A stretch of 64,000 nucleotides of DNA from UBA7957 sp965222695. Its GTDB lineage: Bacteria; Pseudomonadota; Gammaproteobacteria; Granulosicoccales; Granulosicoccaceae. The stretch spans positions 248,001 to 312,000 of the forward strand of contig OZ244967.1 in NCBI GenBank assembly GCA_965222695.1, in the 5' to 3' direction. A model generated the notes under the pieces. It was not told where the DNA came from. It ran no database searches and worked only from the letters and a program-made list of their open reading frames with translations. Positions 18,406-26,957 of this stretch are shown piece by piece. How positions within the stretch are numbered: the stretch's first letter is position 1; each line of letters starts with the position of its first letter. Made by a program: the position numbers and the translations under genes.

Positions 18406-19022
18406 TAGGGCGTCTTTGCGGCAGAATAATCGAGAAAGCACCGCCCTATTTATTGCTTGATGTACACGGCGTGGGATACGAAATCGAGTCGCCCATGTCC
18501 ACATTTTACAAACTGCCGCTGAGCACGAATGAAAATGTCGTCCTTTTCACTCATTTGGTCGTGAGAGACGATGCGCATTTATTATTCGGTTTTGCCAGTC
18601 TGTCCGAGCGATCCTTGTTCCGTGCTTTAATTAAAGTCAATGGTGTTGGAGCAAAAATGGCACTGACGATTCTGTCCGGCATGGGCACGGAAGAGTTTTC
18701 CCTATGCATCCTGGCCGAAGACGTCGGTGCGCTGACGCGCTTGCCCGGTATCGGGAAGAAAACCGCGGAACGGCTGATTATCGAGATGAAAGATAAATTA
18801 CCCGGGGATGCAGCACCGGACTTGCAATCCGTCGGAAATGCTCCGGTAAAAGGATTTTCCGGTACCGCCCTGAGTACCGAGTCCTCTCAGGCGCAGGCGG
18901 CGCTGACGGCATTGGGCTACAAACCTGCGGAGGCGACCAAAATGGTGGCCGCCGTTAAAGATGACGGATTGAGTACCGAGGAGATTATCAGGCAGGCGTT
19001 GCAGGCGACGATTAAGCAATAA
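18402..19022 (+). CDS. ruvA: Holliday junction ATP-dependent DNA helicase subunit RuvA
   Basis: This 206-aa junction-binding protein forms the tetramer that loads RuvB. The N-terminal OB-fold starts MIGRLCGRIIEKAPPYLLLDVHGVGYEI. Two helix-hairpin-helix segments (VNGVGAKMALTILSG and LPGIGKKTAERLIIEM) and a C-terminal three-helix domain (QAALTALGYKPAEA) follow. It overlaps ruvC by 4 bases. Unlike the usual order, ruvB does not follow: the next gene is convergent, and ruvB is not in the window. Confidence 0.96.
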   Translation: MIGRLCGRIIEKAPPYLLLDVHGVGYEIESPMSTFYKLPLSTNENVVLFTHLVVRDDAHLLFGFASLSERSLFRALIKVNGVGAKMALTILSGMGTEEFSLCILAEDVGALTRLPGIGKKTAERLIIEMKDKLPGDAAPDLQSVGNAPVKGFSGTALSTESSQAQAALTALGYKPAEATKMVAAVKDDGLSTEEIIRQALQATIKQ

Positions 19023-19035
19023 ATGATCAATTATA

Positions 19036-19455
19036 CTATTTGCTGCTTTTTCTCCCGCTCCCGTACAGGCGTTTGGCGTTAGCCATGGCACGTCGATGAA
19101 ACGGTGCGATTCCCAGACTCGTGATTTCATTCATCACCTTTCCCATCTGTATTGCATTCTCAAATGCCGCTGTTACGGGGTTAGTCCCCGAAAGCCAAAA
19201 CATCCGCAAACAGGAAAAGGTCAGTTCCTGGTTCATCCGGATCGATTCAAGCAAAATACTGTTTATCGACTCGCTCATCGCCTGATATTTTTCCGTATTC
19301 ATCCTGATCATTTCCTGCTGATCCCGCCGCGACGGCTTCAGGCCTGCTGTAGCGAGCCTGAACATTCTATGGCTTATAACCTGGGGTGCGGTAAACGCCA
19401 ACTCCGAAAACTGCAGCGGGAGCGGTTTGTGTTTCTTGGTTTTTCTGTGCGTCAT
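19036..19455 (-). CDS. Small phasin-like protein (tentative)
   Basis: This 139-aa basic, helical protein contains ELAFTAPQVISHRMFRLA, then SRRDQQEMIRMNTEKYQAMSES and a long amphipathic helix. The APQVI-HR and RDxxEMxRMxxEK patterns recall small proteobacterial phasin-like proteins that coat polyhydroxyalkanoate granules. That is a memory-based resemblance without a domain search. GGAAG lies five bases before the ATG. It is convergent with ruvA, only 13 bp away. Confidence 0.5.
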   Translation of the reverse strand: MTHRKTKKHKPLPLQFSELAFTAPQVISHRMFRLATAGLKPSRRDQQEMIRMNTEKYQAMSESINSILLESIRMNQELTFSCLRMFWLSGTNPVTAAFENAIQMGKVMNEITSLGIAPFHRRAMANAKRLYGSGRKSSK

Positions 19456-19561
19456 GATACTTCCAGTATGCGTCTGTATCTATCAATAGTAGGCTCAATC
19501 GGTAAAGATTCAACTGTGATGGTTTAATTATAAGGTTTCCGGTTTGTATTATTATTTGTCA

Positions 19562-20407
19562 TCATCCATTTGCAGATTGCATGATGATAATTCCGCAGAC
19601 TACAAGGATGCTTGAGAGGATCCGCCTTCGGATCAGTCCTTCATTAAAATAGAAAACGCCGATGAGAGTGGCGAATATAACGCTGCTCTCGCGAACAGCC
19701 GAAACTTGCGACATGGGTGCTTTCGACATGGCCCAGATGACCAGCCCATAAGCGCAGAGTGCAAAAACACCCCCCACCAGCCCCGCCCGCCAGCTTTGCC
19801 TGATCGCCGTTAACATTTGCCCCTGCCGAGCCCAGCTTACAAACAGAAAAAGCGGCAAAGAATCGAGAAAAAACAGCCATGCGATATAGGCGAATACATT
19901 ATTGGAGAGTCTTCCGCCGGTTCCATCCAGTACTGTATAGGCAGCGATACTGACTCCCGTGAGTAGGGCGTAGAGTACGGGTTTTATTGATGCTGTGAAG
20001 CCGGTGCCTGAAAAGGCAAGGCTGATAATACCGACGCATACAAGCAGCACACCGGCATTGCCGAGCGGAGTCAGCGTTTCGCCGTTGTGCAAAAATGCAC
20101 CGGCGGCCACCAGCGCGGGTGCAATACCGCGTGCAATGGGGTAGACCAGGGACAATTCGCCGTCCCTATAACCGCCTAAAAGACCGATATAGTAGACAGT
20201 ATGTACCAGAATTGAACCGGCGAGATAGGGCCAGGAAGCCGGGTCGGGCATGCCGAGAAACGGCAATAACGATGCACTGCATAAACCCGCGGTAAGATTG
20301 ATCAAGGCTAATCGGACCAGCGAGTCACCGGGAAGCTTGATGGCGGCATTCCACAAGGCGTGCAGCAGCGCAGCGCACAATACAATAAAAAGAACAGCGT
20401 TAGTCAC
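19562..20407 (-). CDS. EamA/DMT-family permease
   Basis: This 281-aa protein has ten predicted membrane segments in two EamA repeats (for example the N-terminal FIVLCAALLHALWNAAIKL and the C-terminal AVRESSVIFATLIGVFYFNEGL). The family exports metabolites or amino acids; the substrate is not predictable. The start codon is GTG at 20407. It stands alone, followed by the phasin-like gene on the same strand after about 105 bp. Confidence 0.88.
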   Translation of the reverse strand: MTNAVLFIVLCAALLHALWNAAIKLPGDSLVRLALINLTAGLCSASLLPFLGMPDPASWPYLAGSILVHTVYYIGLLGGYRDGELSLVYPIARGIAPALVAAGAFLHNGETLTPLGNAGVLLVCVGIISLAFSGTGFTASIKPVLYALLTGVSIAAYTVLDGTGGRLSNNVFAYIAWLFFLDSLPLFLFVSWARQGQMLTAIRQSWRAGLVGGVFALCAYGLVIWAMSKAPMSQVSAVRESSVIFATLIGVFYFNEGLIRRRILSSILVVCGIIIMQSANG

Positions 20408-20570
20408 TGAATAGCCGTTCGAATGGAAAACCGAAGTTCATGAGTTACTTACTGCAACAGGGATTTCAAAATGCTCACCATAAAATCATTATAGACCTGT
20501 CCGCTAATATCGCTCTCGCGGCGGCCATGGGGTATGATGATTTTTATACTGCAGCTGGAGCGCTCACCTT
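20408..20570. other. Intergenic sequence, nothing recognised
   Basis: This is the first half of a 321-bp gap between the divergently placed EamA gene and napC. I see no gene, RNA or clear promoter in it beyond whatever drives the EamA gene; the second half carries REP units. Confidence 0.4.
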
Positions 20571-20638
20571 GTGGGAGCGAGGTGTCCTCGCGAAGGAATT
20601 CAGATGTATGCAGAATCGCTTCCAGGGCAAGCTCCTAC
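20571..20638. repeat. REP doublet C (reversed orientation)
   Basis: The family is in the opposite order here: GTGGGAGCGAGGTGTCCTCG then CGA, followed after about 25 bp by TCGCTTCCAGGGCAAGCTCC then TAC. It lies downstream of the nap operon. Confidence 0.8.
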
Positions 20639-20685
20639 GAGATGTTTGATTCGACCTCATCGGTTGGCCGATAAACCCAACCCTC

Positions 20686-20708
20686 GTAGGAGCTTGCCCC
20701 GCAAGCGA
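20686..20708. repeat. Single REP unit D
   Basis: GTAGGAGCTTGCCCCGCAAG continuing as CGA is an isolated left-type unit without its partner. It lies 20 bases beyond the napC stop codon. Confidence 0.75.
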
Positions 20709-20728
20709 AAAGAGTCATGGCAAAAAAA

Positions 20729-21301
20729 CTAGTTAAAACTGACCGTTTCTCCTTCGGGAATGGCCGGCAACTCGTGGGCTATACCTTTATGGCAATCAAT
20801 GCAGGTCTTGCCCGCGTCAAAGCCTTCCTCGTGTTCGGCGCGACCGCGGCGGCCTTGTTTCACATAGTCCATGGAGTCGTAGTCATGACAGTTACGGCAT
20901 TCGCGCGAATCAGTGTTTTCCATTGCCTTCCAGACATTTTTTGCCAGCTGATATCGCTTGGCTTCAAACTTTTCCGGCGTGTCGATCGATCCGAGCGCTT
21001 TGTGATATAGCTCGTTTGTAGCGCGGATTTTGCGGATGACTTTATGAATCCACTCTTTAGGTACATGGCAGTCGGGGCAGGTTGCTCTTACTCCGGTACG
21101 GTTGGAGTAATGCACGGTATTGCGGTATTCCTGGAACACATTCACTTCCATCTCATGGCAGGAGATACAAAACTCCTCGGTATTGGTCATTTCCATGGCC
21201 CAGTTAAAACCTCCCCAGAATACAATCCCGGCAATAAATGTCGCGATCAGTACTGTACCCAGAGAGTAGCCGGCAATCTTGATTTTCTGATTCTTATTCA
21301 T
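20729..21301 (-). CDS. napC: Cytochrome c-type protein NapC
   Basis: This 190-aa membrane-anchored tetrahaem cytochrome of the NapC/NirT family passes quinol electrons to NapAB. One N-terminal membrane helix (about residues 9-33) is followed by four haem-binding CxxCH motifs: CISCH, CPDCH, CRNCH and CIDCH. The ATG at 21301 is chosen because the anchor follows directly; an earlier in-frame start at 21319 adds six residues. It is the last gene of napFDAGHBC. Confidence 0.95.
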   Translation of the reverse strand: MNKNQKIKIAGYSLGTVLIATFIAGIVFWGGFNWAMEMTNTEEFCISCHEMEVNVFQEYRNTVHYSNRTGVRATCPDCHVPKEWIHKVIRKIRATNELYHKALGSIDTPEKFEAKRYQLAKNVWKAMENTDSRECRNCHDYDSMDYVKQGRRGRAEHEEGFDAGKTCIDCHKGIAHELPAIPEGETVSFN

Positions 21302-21325
21302 GGCGTCGAGGTCTCCCACTCGTGA

Positions 21326-21772
21326 TCAGTTCATACGCATTGAGTCAACAGGCTCGAAAGTGTTTTCTATCAACGGTTCGGCATCCGCCTGCGGCACATG
21401 GCATTGTGTACAGAAGTATCGGCGGGAAGATACGTTTGACAATATGGCGCCGTCACGGTTTTCGAAGTGTGTCTGACTGATTTTTGTTGCATTGTGCTTT
21501 TTGTATGTCTTCCAGCTGTGGCAACTGAGACATTTATTGCTTTTTACATTGATAATATAGTCTTCGGTTTTATGTGGAATCAGGGGCGGTTGCTGCAGAT
21601 AGTCCCGGTTCAGAGGCTCCTGGTCTTTGATATAATCTATTACAGCAGGCATGCTGGAGTCGTCCGCAATGCCTTGCTCTCCCCGAAGTGATTGCACATC
21701 AGCCACCGCGGTAAGGGCCATGCCGATGGCACCGGCAAACAGTAAAACTAAGGATAAGGTGTATTTTTTCAT
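21326..21772 (-). CDS. napB: Periplasmic nitrate reductase electron transfer subunit NapB
   Basis: This 148-aa dihaem c-type cytochrome is the small subunit that reduces NapA. An N-terminal Sec signal peptide (KKYTLSLVLLFAGAIGMALTAVA) precedes the NapB-type segment LRGEQGI and PPLIPHKTEDYII. Two haem sites, CLSCH and CTQCH, are present. It overlaps napH by four bases (ATGA). Maturation would depend on Ccm proteins such as those at the left edge of this window. Confidence 0.95.
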   Translation of the reverse strand: MKKYTLSLVLLFAGAIGMALTAVADVQSLRGEQGIADDSSMPAVIDYIKDQEPLNRDYLQQPPLIPHKTEDYIINVKSNKCLSCHSWKTYKKHNATKISQTHFENRDGAILSNVSSRRYFCTQCHVPQADAEPLIENTFEPVDSMRMN

Positions 21773-22671
21773 GGTGAGACCTCTTGACTTTTATTTGGCC
21801 CGACCATTTCCGGGCTTTGATTCTTAAAACGGGTTGAAAATACAAATACGTCTTTCGCACAAACATCAATGCAGCGAGCGCAATTGGTGCATTGTGCGTC
21901 ATTAATAACCGGGCCGAGTCCTTTCGCTTCGCCTTTCAGGGCGGGTCGTATAATCTGATGCTCCGGGCATACCGCGAAGCAATCCATGCAGTCATTGCAT
22001 TGGTCGCGGTTTAGTGCATTGATGCGAAGAACGGAAAAACGTCCGATCAGAGAATAGAATGCGCCTACCGGGCAAAGATGACCGCACCAGGCCCTGCGGC
22101 TGATAAACAGATCAAGCAGGAAAATTGCAAGTATGATACCCCAGGCCATACCCAGACCGAATACCAATCCTCGGAACACCATGGAGACCGGGTTGATCAA
22201 TTCCCAGGCGAGGGTTCCGCTGATAAAACTGATGGCCAGTATTGCCCCAAGAATCCAAAACCGGGTCTGCCGTGAAAAATGTGCACCACCCTTGATGTTG
22301 AATTTACGGCGCAGGTATTCAGCCGTATCAGTCACAATATTTACAGGGCACACCCAGCTGCAATAGGTACGGCCGCCCACCATCAGGTAGAAAGCCAATA
22401 CTATGGCCACGCCAAGGATGCCGGTGATTTCAGGAATATGTCCGCTAAACAACATCTGTACGGTCACAAAGGGGTCGGTCAGCGGCAAAATGTTTAGCGT
22501 CACACTGGATGCGAGGTTGCCTTTGACCAGCCAGATTCCGAACCATGGTCCGCCCAGAAACAGCAGCAATATGCCGAGTTGGCTCAGACGTCGTAAAATC
22601 AGCCATTTATTGGCGCGCAGCAAGCCTTTCTGGAATACAGCATCGGCACCGGGAAAATCACCCTTAAACAT
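21769..22671 (-). CDS. napH: Quinol dehydrogenase membrane component NapH
   Basis: This 300-aa polytopic ferredoxin-type protein forms, with NapG, a quinol-oxidising route to NapC/NapAB. Four or more membrane segments are visible. Two cysteine motifs face the cytoplasm (CSWVCPVN and CGHLCPVGAFYS). Two C-terminal [4Fe-4S] motifs follow (CNDCMDCFAVCP and CTNCARCIDVCA). The ATG overlaps the napG stop by one base and follows GGAG. Confidence 0.95.
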   Translation of the reverse strand: MFKGDFPGADAVFQKGLLRANKWLILRRLSQLGILLLFLGGPWFGIWLVKGNLASSVTLNILPLTDPFVTVQMLFSGHIPEITGILGVAIVLAFYLMVGGRTYCSWVCPVNIVTDTAEYLRRKFNIKGGAHFSRQTRFWILGAILAISFISGTLAWELINPVSMVFRGLVFGLGMAWGIILAIFLLDLFISRRAWCGHLCPVGAFYSLIGRFSVLRINALNRDQCNDCMDCFAVCPEHQIIRPALKGEAKGLGPVINDAQCTNCARCIDVCAKDVFVFSTRFKNQSPEMVGPNKSQEVSP

Positions 22672-23522
22672 CACAAATCTCCTTTGCGATTCAGGGTATC
22701 GAGCGGATTAGTGGAAAAAGACGGTTCAGCCGCTTCCTCGATCAGGCCTTCACCGGCGTGGTCATACCGCATACCATCGGGCAAATTGTACTCGTGGGTT
22801 TTATCCGGTGAGACCAGCGCGCCACCGGCTTTGTCTTTCTCTTCCCAGCCAAGCCTGTAGTGCTTCCCGAGCTGGCCTTTTGCCAGATGAATCGGCATCA
22901 CTTTGATTGCTGCCTCATCGAGAATACAGGCTTTTTCGCATTTGCCGCATCCGGTGCAGGCATCGGAATGGACCTTGGGTGCAAATACCGCGTGTTTGCC
23001 GCTGCGTTCATTGTGTTTATAATCCAGCGTGATGGCTTTGCCTCTTACCGGGCATATATTAAAACACACTTCGCAACGAAGACCGTGGAAAGCGATACAG
23101 GCCTCCTGATCGATCAATACTGCAAGTCCCATACGGGATTCGTTGATATCGGTCAGATCATGATTCAATGCGCCTGACGGACAGGCCTTGACGCAGGGAA
23201 TGTCGTCACACATTTCACATGGAATGTCACGCGCGACAAAGTAAGGCGTACCCAAAGCGACGTTTTCCCCGAGTTCGGCCAGTTTCAAGGTGTCGTAGGG
23301 ACAATCGCGTACACAGAGCCCGCAACGGATGCAGGCTCCCAGAAACGCATCTTCTTCCAGTGCCCCGGGGGGGCGTACAGCCGTAGCGGGCAGAGCCTGG
23401 GATTTTCGCTGATACAAACCGATCCCCAGTGCGACAAGACTGACACCACAGGCCATGCGCAGATTCTCGGTGATCAATCTGCGCCTTGCCGGGTTAGCCG
23501 GATTGTCCTTGCTCTTATTCAT
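22671..23522 (-). CDS. napG: Ferredoxin-type protein NapG
   Basis: This 283-aa periplasmic iron-sulfur protein is the partner of NapH. It has a twin-arginine-like N-terminus (NPARRRLITENLRMACGVSLVALG) and four [4Fe-4S] cysteine clusters, starting CIRCGLCVRDCP, then CEMCDDIPCVKACP, CEVCFNICP and CTGCGKCEKACI. It is the fourth gene of the nap operon, 32 bp after napA. Confidence 0.95.
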   Translation of the reverse strand: MNKSKDNPANPARRRLITENLRMACGVSLVALGIGLYQRKSQALPATAVRPPGALEEDAFLGACIRCGLCVRDCPYDTLKLAELGENVALGTPYFVARDIPCEMCDDIPCVKACPSGALNHDLTDINESRMGLAVLIDQEACIAFHGLRCEVCFNICPVRGKAITLDYKHNERSGKHAVFAPKVHSDACTGCGKCEKACILDEAAIKVMPIHLAKGQLGKHYRLGWEEKDKAGGALVSPDKTHEYNLPDGMRYDHAGEGLIEEAAEPSFSTNPLDTLNRKGDL

Positions 23523-23554
23523 TTGTCGCCATCGACTTCTTTAGTTACTGAATA

Positions 23555-26092
23555 TCAGGCCTTCATCACCTTGACTGCGCACTTTTTGAAATCCGTTTCT
23601 TTGGACAGAGGATCGGTGGCATCCAGGGTAAGCTTGTTCACCAGCCGGCTGGCATCGAACCAGGGGATAAATACCAGACCTTTCGGCGGACGATTTCGGC
23701 CACGGGTTTCCACCCGGCAAACAATTTCACCACGGCGGCTGACGATTTTGGCAGCCATTCCGCGCTTTAAGCCGCGCTCTTTGGCATCGTCAGGGTGCAT
23801 GTCGATCAAGGCGTCGGGAAATGCACGATACAACTCCGCTACGCGTCTTGTCATAGAGCCGGAATGCCAGTGCTCCAGAATACGGCCGGTTGACAGCCAC
23901 AGATCATATTCCTGATCGGGCGACTCTGCGGCCGGTTCATAGGGTGCGAAAATGATATTGGCGCGGCCGTCCTTCTTACCGTAGAACTGTACGCCCTTGC
24001 CTTTTTCAACAAAGGGATCATAACCTTCGCGGTAACGCCATAGCGTTTCCTTGCCGTCCACCACCGGCCAACGTAAACCACGGGATTGGTGGTAGGCGTC
24101 AAATTCACCCAGATCGTGACCTTTCTTCGGACCTTCGAGTCCGAAGACACGGTATTCCTCGTACAGACCTTTTTGCAGGTAAAAACCGAAGTCCTCCATC
24201 TCGTGGTTACCGTAAACATTACCACGCTCGTCTGTAACTTCCTGTTTCGGATATTTGTTGACCTCGCCGTTTTCGAAGAGTACCTCGTAAAGTGTACGGC
24301 CTGCATAATCGGCGTTTTTCGCAATCAGCTCTTTCGGCCAGACATCCTCCATCTTGAAGTACTTGGAGAATTCAACCAGCTGCCAGAGGTCGGATTTTGA
24401 TTCGCCCGGTGCCTGAATCTGCTCCCGCCAGAATTGCGTTCTGCGCTCTGCGTTGCCGTAGGCACCTTCTTTTTCCGTCCACATGGCCGTGGGCAAAATC
24501 AGATCCGCGGCGACGGCGGAAAGAGTCGGGTAGGGATCGGAGACGACAACAAAGCTGTCCGGATTGCGCCATCCCGGATAGGTTTCCTCGTTCATATTGG
24601 GCGCGGCTTGCATATTGTTATTGCACATAACCCAATAGCAATTGAGTTTGCCGTCTTTCAGCATGCGGCTTTGCAATACGGCATGATAACCGACTTTGCC
24701 GTTCAGGGTGCCTTCGGGCAGTTTCCAGACCTTCTCGGAAAAGGCACGGTGCCCGGGGTTTGCCACAACCAGATCCGCCGGCAGGCGATGTGCGAATGTG
24801 CCGACCTCACGGGCGGTTCCACAGGCTGACGGCTGACCGGTTAGCGAAAAGGGGCTATTGCCGGGTTCTGATATCTTACCGGTCAATAAATGGACATTGT
24901 ACAAGAGCCCGTTAACCCACACGCCCCGGGTATGCTGGTTAAAACCCATGGTCCAGTAAGAGGTCACCTTGCGGTTCGGATCAGCGTAGGTTTTTGCCAG
25001 GCGCTCCAGCTTCTCTTTCGCGACACCCGACAGCTCCGAAACATATTCGAGTGTATAAGGCTCAACGGATTTCTTGTATTCTTCAAAATCAATCTTGCTG
25101 AGCTTGCCCTTACCCGCGTTCTTGGCTTTTTGCTCCAGCGGGTGTTCGGGCCTGAGGCCGTAGCCTATGTCGGTCGGGGTTTTGGTGAAATTGACATGCT
25201 CGTTGACAAAATCCCAGTTGACGGCATCGTTTTGAATAATGTAGTTGGCAATGTAGTTCAGAATCGCCAGATCGGTTTGCGGTGTAAAAATGATATCGTT
25301 ATCGGACAGCTCGTAGCTACGGTGTTCAAAAGTGGATAATACGTGAACTTCGCAGCCGGGTTTGGTAAGGCGTGTGTCGGTCAGCCGGGACCAGAGTATC
25401 GGGTGCATCTCCGCCATATTCGAACCCCAGAGCACGAAGGAGTCGGCGTGTTCCAGATCATCGTAACAGCCCATGGGTTCGTCGGAACCGAATGCCCGTA
25501 TAAATGCGCCTACAGCAGAGGCCATGCAGTGACGGGCATTGGGATCGATATTGTTGGACCGGAATCCGGCCTTGTAAAGTTTCGATGCGGCGTAGCCTTC
25601 CCATACCGTCCACTGGCCTGAGCCGAACATGCCGACACTGGATGTCATTTTATCTACCGGTTTGCCCTGATTGCTTTCCATATCCCTGGTCAGTGCCGCT
25701 TTCCATTTTTCCGCCATAATGCCGAAGGCTTCGTCCCAGGAGACGGGTTCAAAATCACCTTCCTTGTCAAACTTTCCATCCTTTTTACGCAACAAAGGCT
25801 GGGTCAGGCGATCCTGTCCGTACATGATCTTGGATAAAAAGTAACCTTTAATACAGTTCAGGCCACGGTTAACCGGTGCATCCGGATCGCCTTGCGAAGC
25901 TACCGCGCGGCCGTCCTTTACGCCGAGCAGTACGGAACAGCCGGTGCCGCAAAACCGGCAGGGTGCCTTATCCCATCGGATACTGCTGTCCGCAGCCAAT
26001 GCTTGTTTGACACCCGGTAGGGTAATACCAGCGGCTGCAGCGGTTGCTGCCACCGCGTTGGTTTTAATAAATTCGCGCCTTGTCTGTTTCAT
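23555..26092 (-). CDS. napA: Periplasmic nitrate reductase catalytic subunit NapA
   Basis: This 845-aa molybdopterin oxidoreductase reduces nitrate to nitrite in the periplasm. The Tat signal contains RREFIKT with a cleavage region around ALAA (about residue 34). The [4Fe-4S] site is CRFCGTGC plus a later cysteine in GLNCIKG. The molybdenum-ligating cysteine is expected in NARHCMASA. Molybdopterin-dinucleotide-binding segments extend to the C-terminus. It overlaps napD by four bases. Length fits NapA (about 830 aa). Confidence 0.97.
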   Translation of the reverse strand: MKQTRREFIKTNAVAATAAAAGITLPGVKQALAADSSIRWDKAPCRFCGTGCSVLLGVKDGRAVASQGDPDAPVNRGLNCIKGYFLSKIMYGQDRLTQPLLRKKDGKFDKEGDFEPVSWDEAFGIMAEKWKAALTRDMESNQGKPVDKMTSSVGMFGSGQWTVWEGYAASKLYKAGFRSNNIDPNARHCMASAVGAFIRAFGSDEPMGCYDDLEHADSFVLWGSNMAEMHPILWSRLTDTRLTKPGCEVHVLSTFEHRSYELSDNDIIFTPQTDLAILNYIANYIIQNDAVNWDFVNEHVNFTKTPTDIGYGLRPEHPLEQKAKNAGKGKLSKIDFEEYKKSVEPYTLEYVSELSGVAKEKLERLAKTYADPNRKVTSYWTMGFNQHTRGVWVNGLLYNVHLLTGKISEPGNSPFSLTGQPSACGTAREVGTFAHRLPADLVVANPGHRAFSEKVWKLPEGTLNGKVGYHAVLQSRMLKDGKLNCYWVMCNNNMQAAPNMNEETYPGWRNPDSFVVVSDPYPTLSAVAADLILPTAMWTEKEGAYGNAERRTQFWREQIQAPGESKSDLWQLVEFSKYFKMEDVWPKELIAKNADYAGRTLYEVLFENGEVNKYPKQEVTDERGNVYGNHEMEDFGFYLQKGLYEEYRVFGLEGPKKGHDLGEFDAYHQSRGLRWPVVDGKETLWRYREGYDPFVEKGKGVQFYGKKDGRANIIFAPYEPAAESPDQEYDLWLSTGRILEHWHSGSMTRRVAELYRAFPDALIDMHPDDAKERGLKRGMAAKIVSRRGEIVCRVETRGRNRPPKGLVFIPWFDASRLVNKLTLDATDPLSKETDFKKCAVKVMKA

Positions 26093-26352
26093 TGTGACAG
26101 CTCCTGTTCGTTTTCTTCGGATTCTGAGTGTTGATAAATCAGTGCAGTGGATATTACGCCTTCGACATCGCCGAGACTCCGGACCCGCTCTATACAGCGG
26201 CTGCTGGTTGCCTCTTCAACGGTAACAACCAGCTTGCCTTCTTTGCTGGCATGGACCTCCACGCCTGAGAGTGCATTGAGTGAGTTTTCGACCACCGACA
26301 GCTTTTCCGGACGGGTCATTACCAGAACACCGCAGATATTGTGTTCGGTCAT
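26089..26352 (-). CDS. napD: NapA Tat-signal chaperone NapD
   Basis: This 87-aa cytoplasmic chaperone binds the NapA Tat signal peptide. The NapD pattern is HNICGVLVMTRPEKLSVVENSLNALSGVEVHA followed by GKLVVTVE. The ATG at 26352 overlaps the napF stop by four bases, and its own stop overlaps the napA start by four, so napF-napD-napA are translationally coupled. Confidence 0.93.
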   Translation of the reverse strand: MTEHNICGVLVMTRPEKLSVVENSLNALSGVEVHASKEGKLVVTVEEATSSRCIERVRSLGDVEGVISTALIYQHSESEENEQELSQ

Positions 26353-26834
26353 TGGACGGTCTCCATATGAATTGCGTTTTCCGGGCAGACGGCAACACAA
26401 AATCCGCAGCCATTGCAGGGCTCAGCATCGACTGTGGCTTGGGCGCGTCCTCCGGTCATTAATTGAAATCTGATAGCTCTGGCCTCGCAGTTATCGCCGC
26501 AGGCTCTGCAGACAATACCTCTGGCGGAGAGACACTTTTCCCCGATACCGGCAATCATTTGCCAGGGTTGGTTTAGGGACTGATCAAAGGCCGGATACGG
26601 GCAGGCGTCTTTACAGCTGCCACAGAAAGTGCAGCCTCCCTCGGAAAAATCAATCTCCGGGTAACCGCCGTCGCCGCGTTTGATAATTTGTTCTTCGCAG
26701 GCTTTGATACAGTCATCACACCGTTCGCAAACGTCGAGAAAATTTACAGACGACCACGGTGGACGAGTCACGCCATCGCTAGGCTTGAATCTGGCGCGTA
26801 AAAACGCACGCCGTGAAACAGGGGCGGAACTCAT
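26349..26834 (-). CDS. napF: Ferredoxin-type protein NapF
   Basis: This 161-aa cytoplasmic iron-sulfur protein is implicated in NapA maturation. An N-terminal basic segment SRRAFLRARF is followed by cysteine clusters CERCDDCIKACE, CTFCGSCKDACP and CNGCGFCVAVCP, with an extra CRACGDNCE group. The ATG at 26834 starts the NapF-like N-terminus; the longer frame to 26906 runs into the promoter region. It is the first gene of the operon. Confidence 0.92.
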   Translation of the reverse strand: MSSAPVSRRAFLRARFKPSDGVTRPPWSSVNFLDVCERCDDCIKACEEQIIKRGDGGYPEIDFSEGGCTFCGSCKDACPYPAFDQSLNQPWQMIAGIGEKCLSARGIVCRACGDNCEARAIRFQLMTGGRAQATVDAEPCNGCGFCVAVCPENAIHMETVQ

Positions 26835-26915
26835 CGGTGGACTCCGGTTATCAGGAGCGAAAGCATCTCTCTCTAACAGTATGGCGCAGAGTAATCGGCT
26901 ACCCAAACCGGGACA

Positions 26916-26929
26916 TTGACCTAAATCAA
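26916..26929 (-). promoter_or_regulatory. FNR/ANR-type box upstream of napF
   Basis: On the nap strand the sequence is TTGATTTAGGTCAA, one mismatch from the FNR consensus TTGAT-N4-ATCAA. Its centre is about 88 bp before the napF start, in the 123-bp gap after paaE. That fits oxygen-responsive activation of the nap operon. Confidence 0.6.
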
Positions 26930-26957
26930 GGATTTAGTAAGGTAAAGAAAAGGCTTA

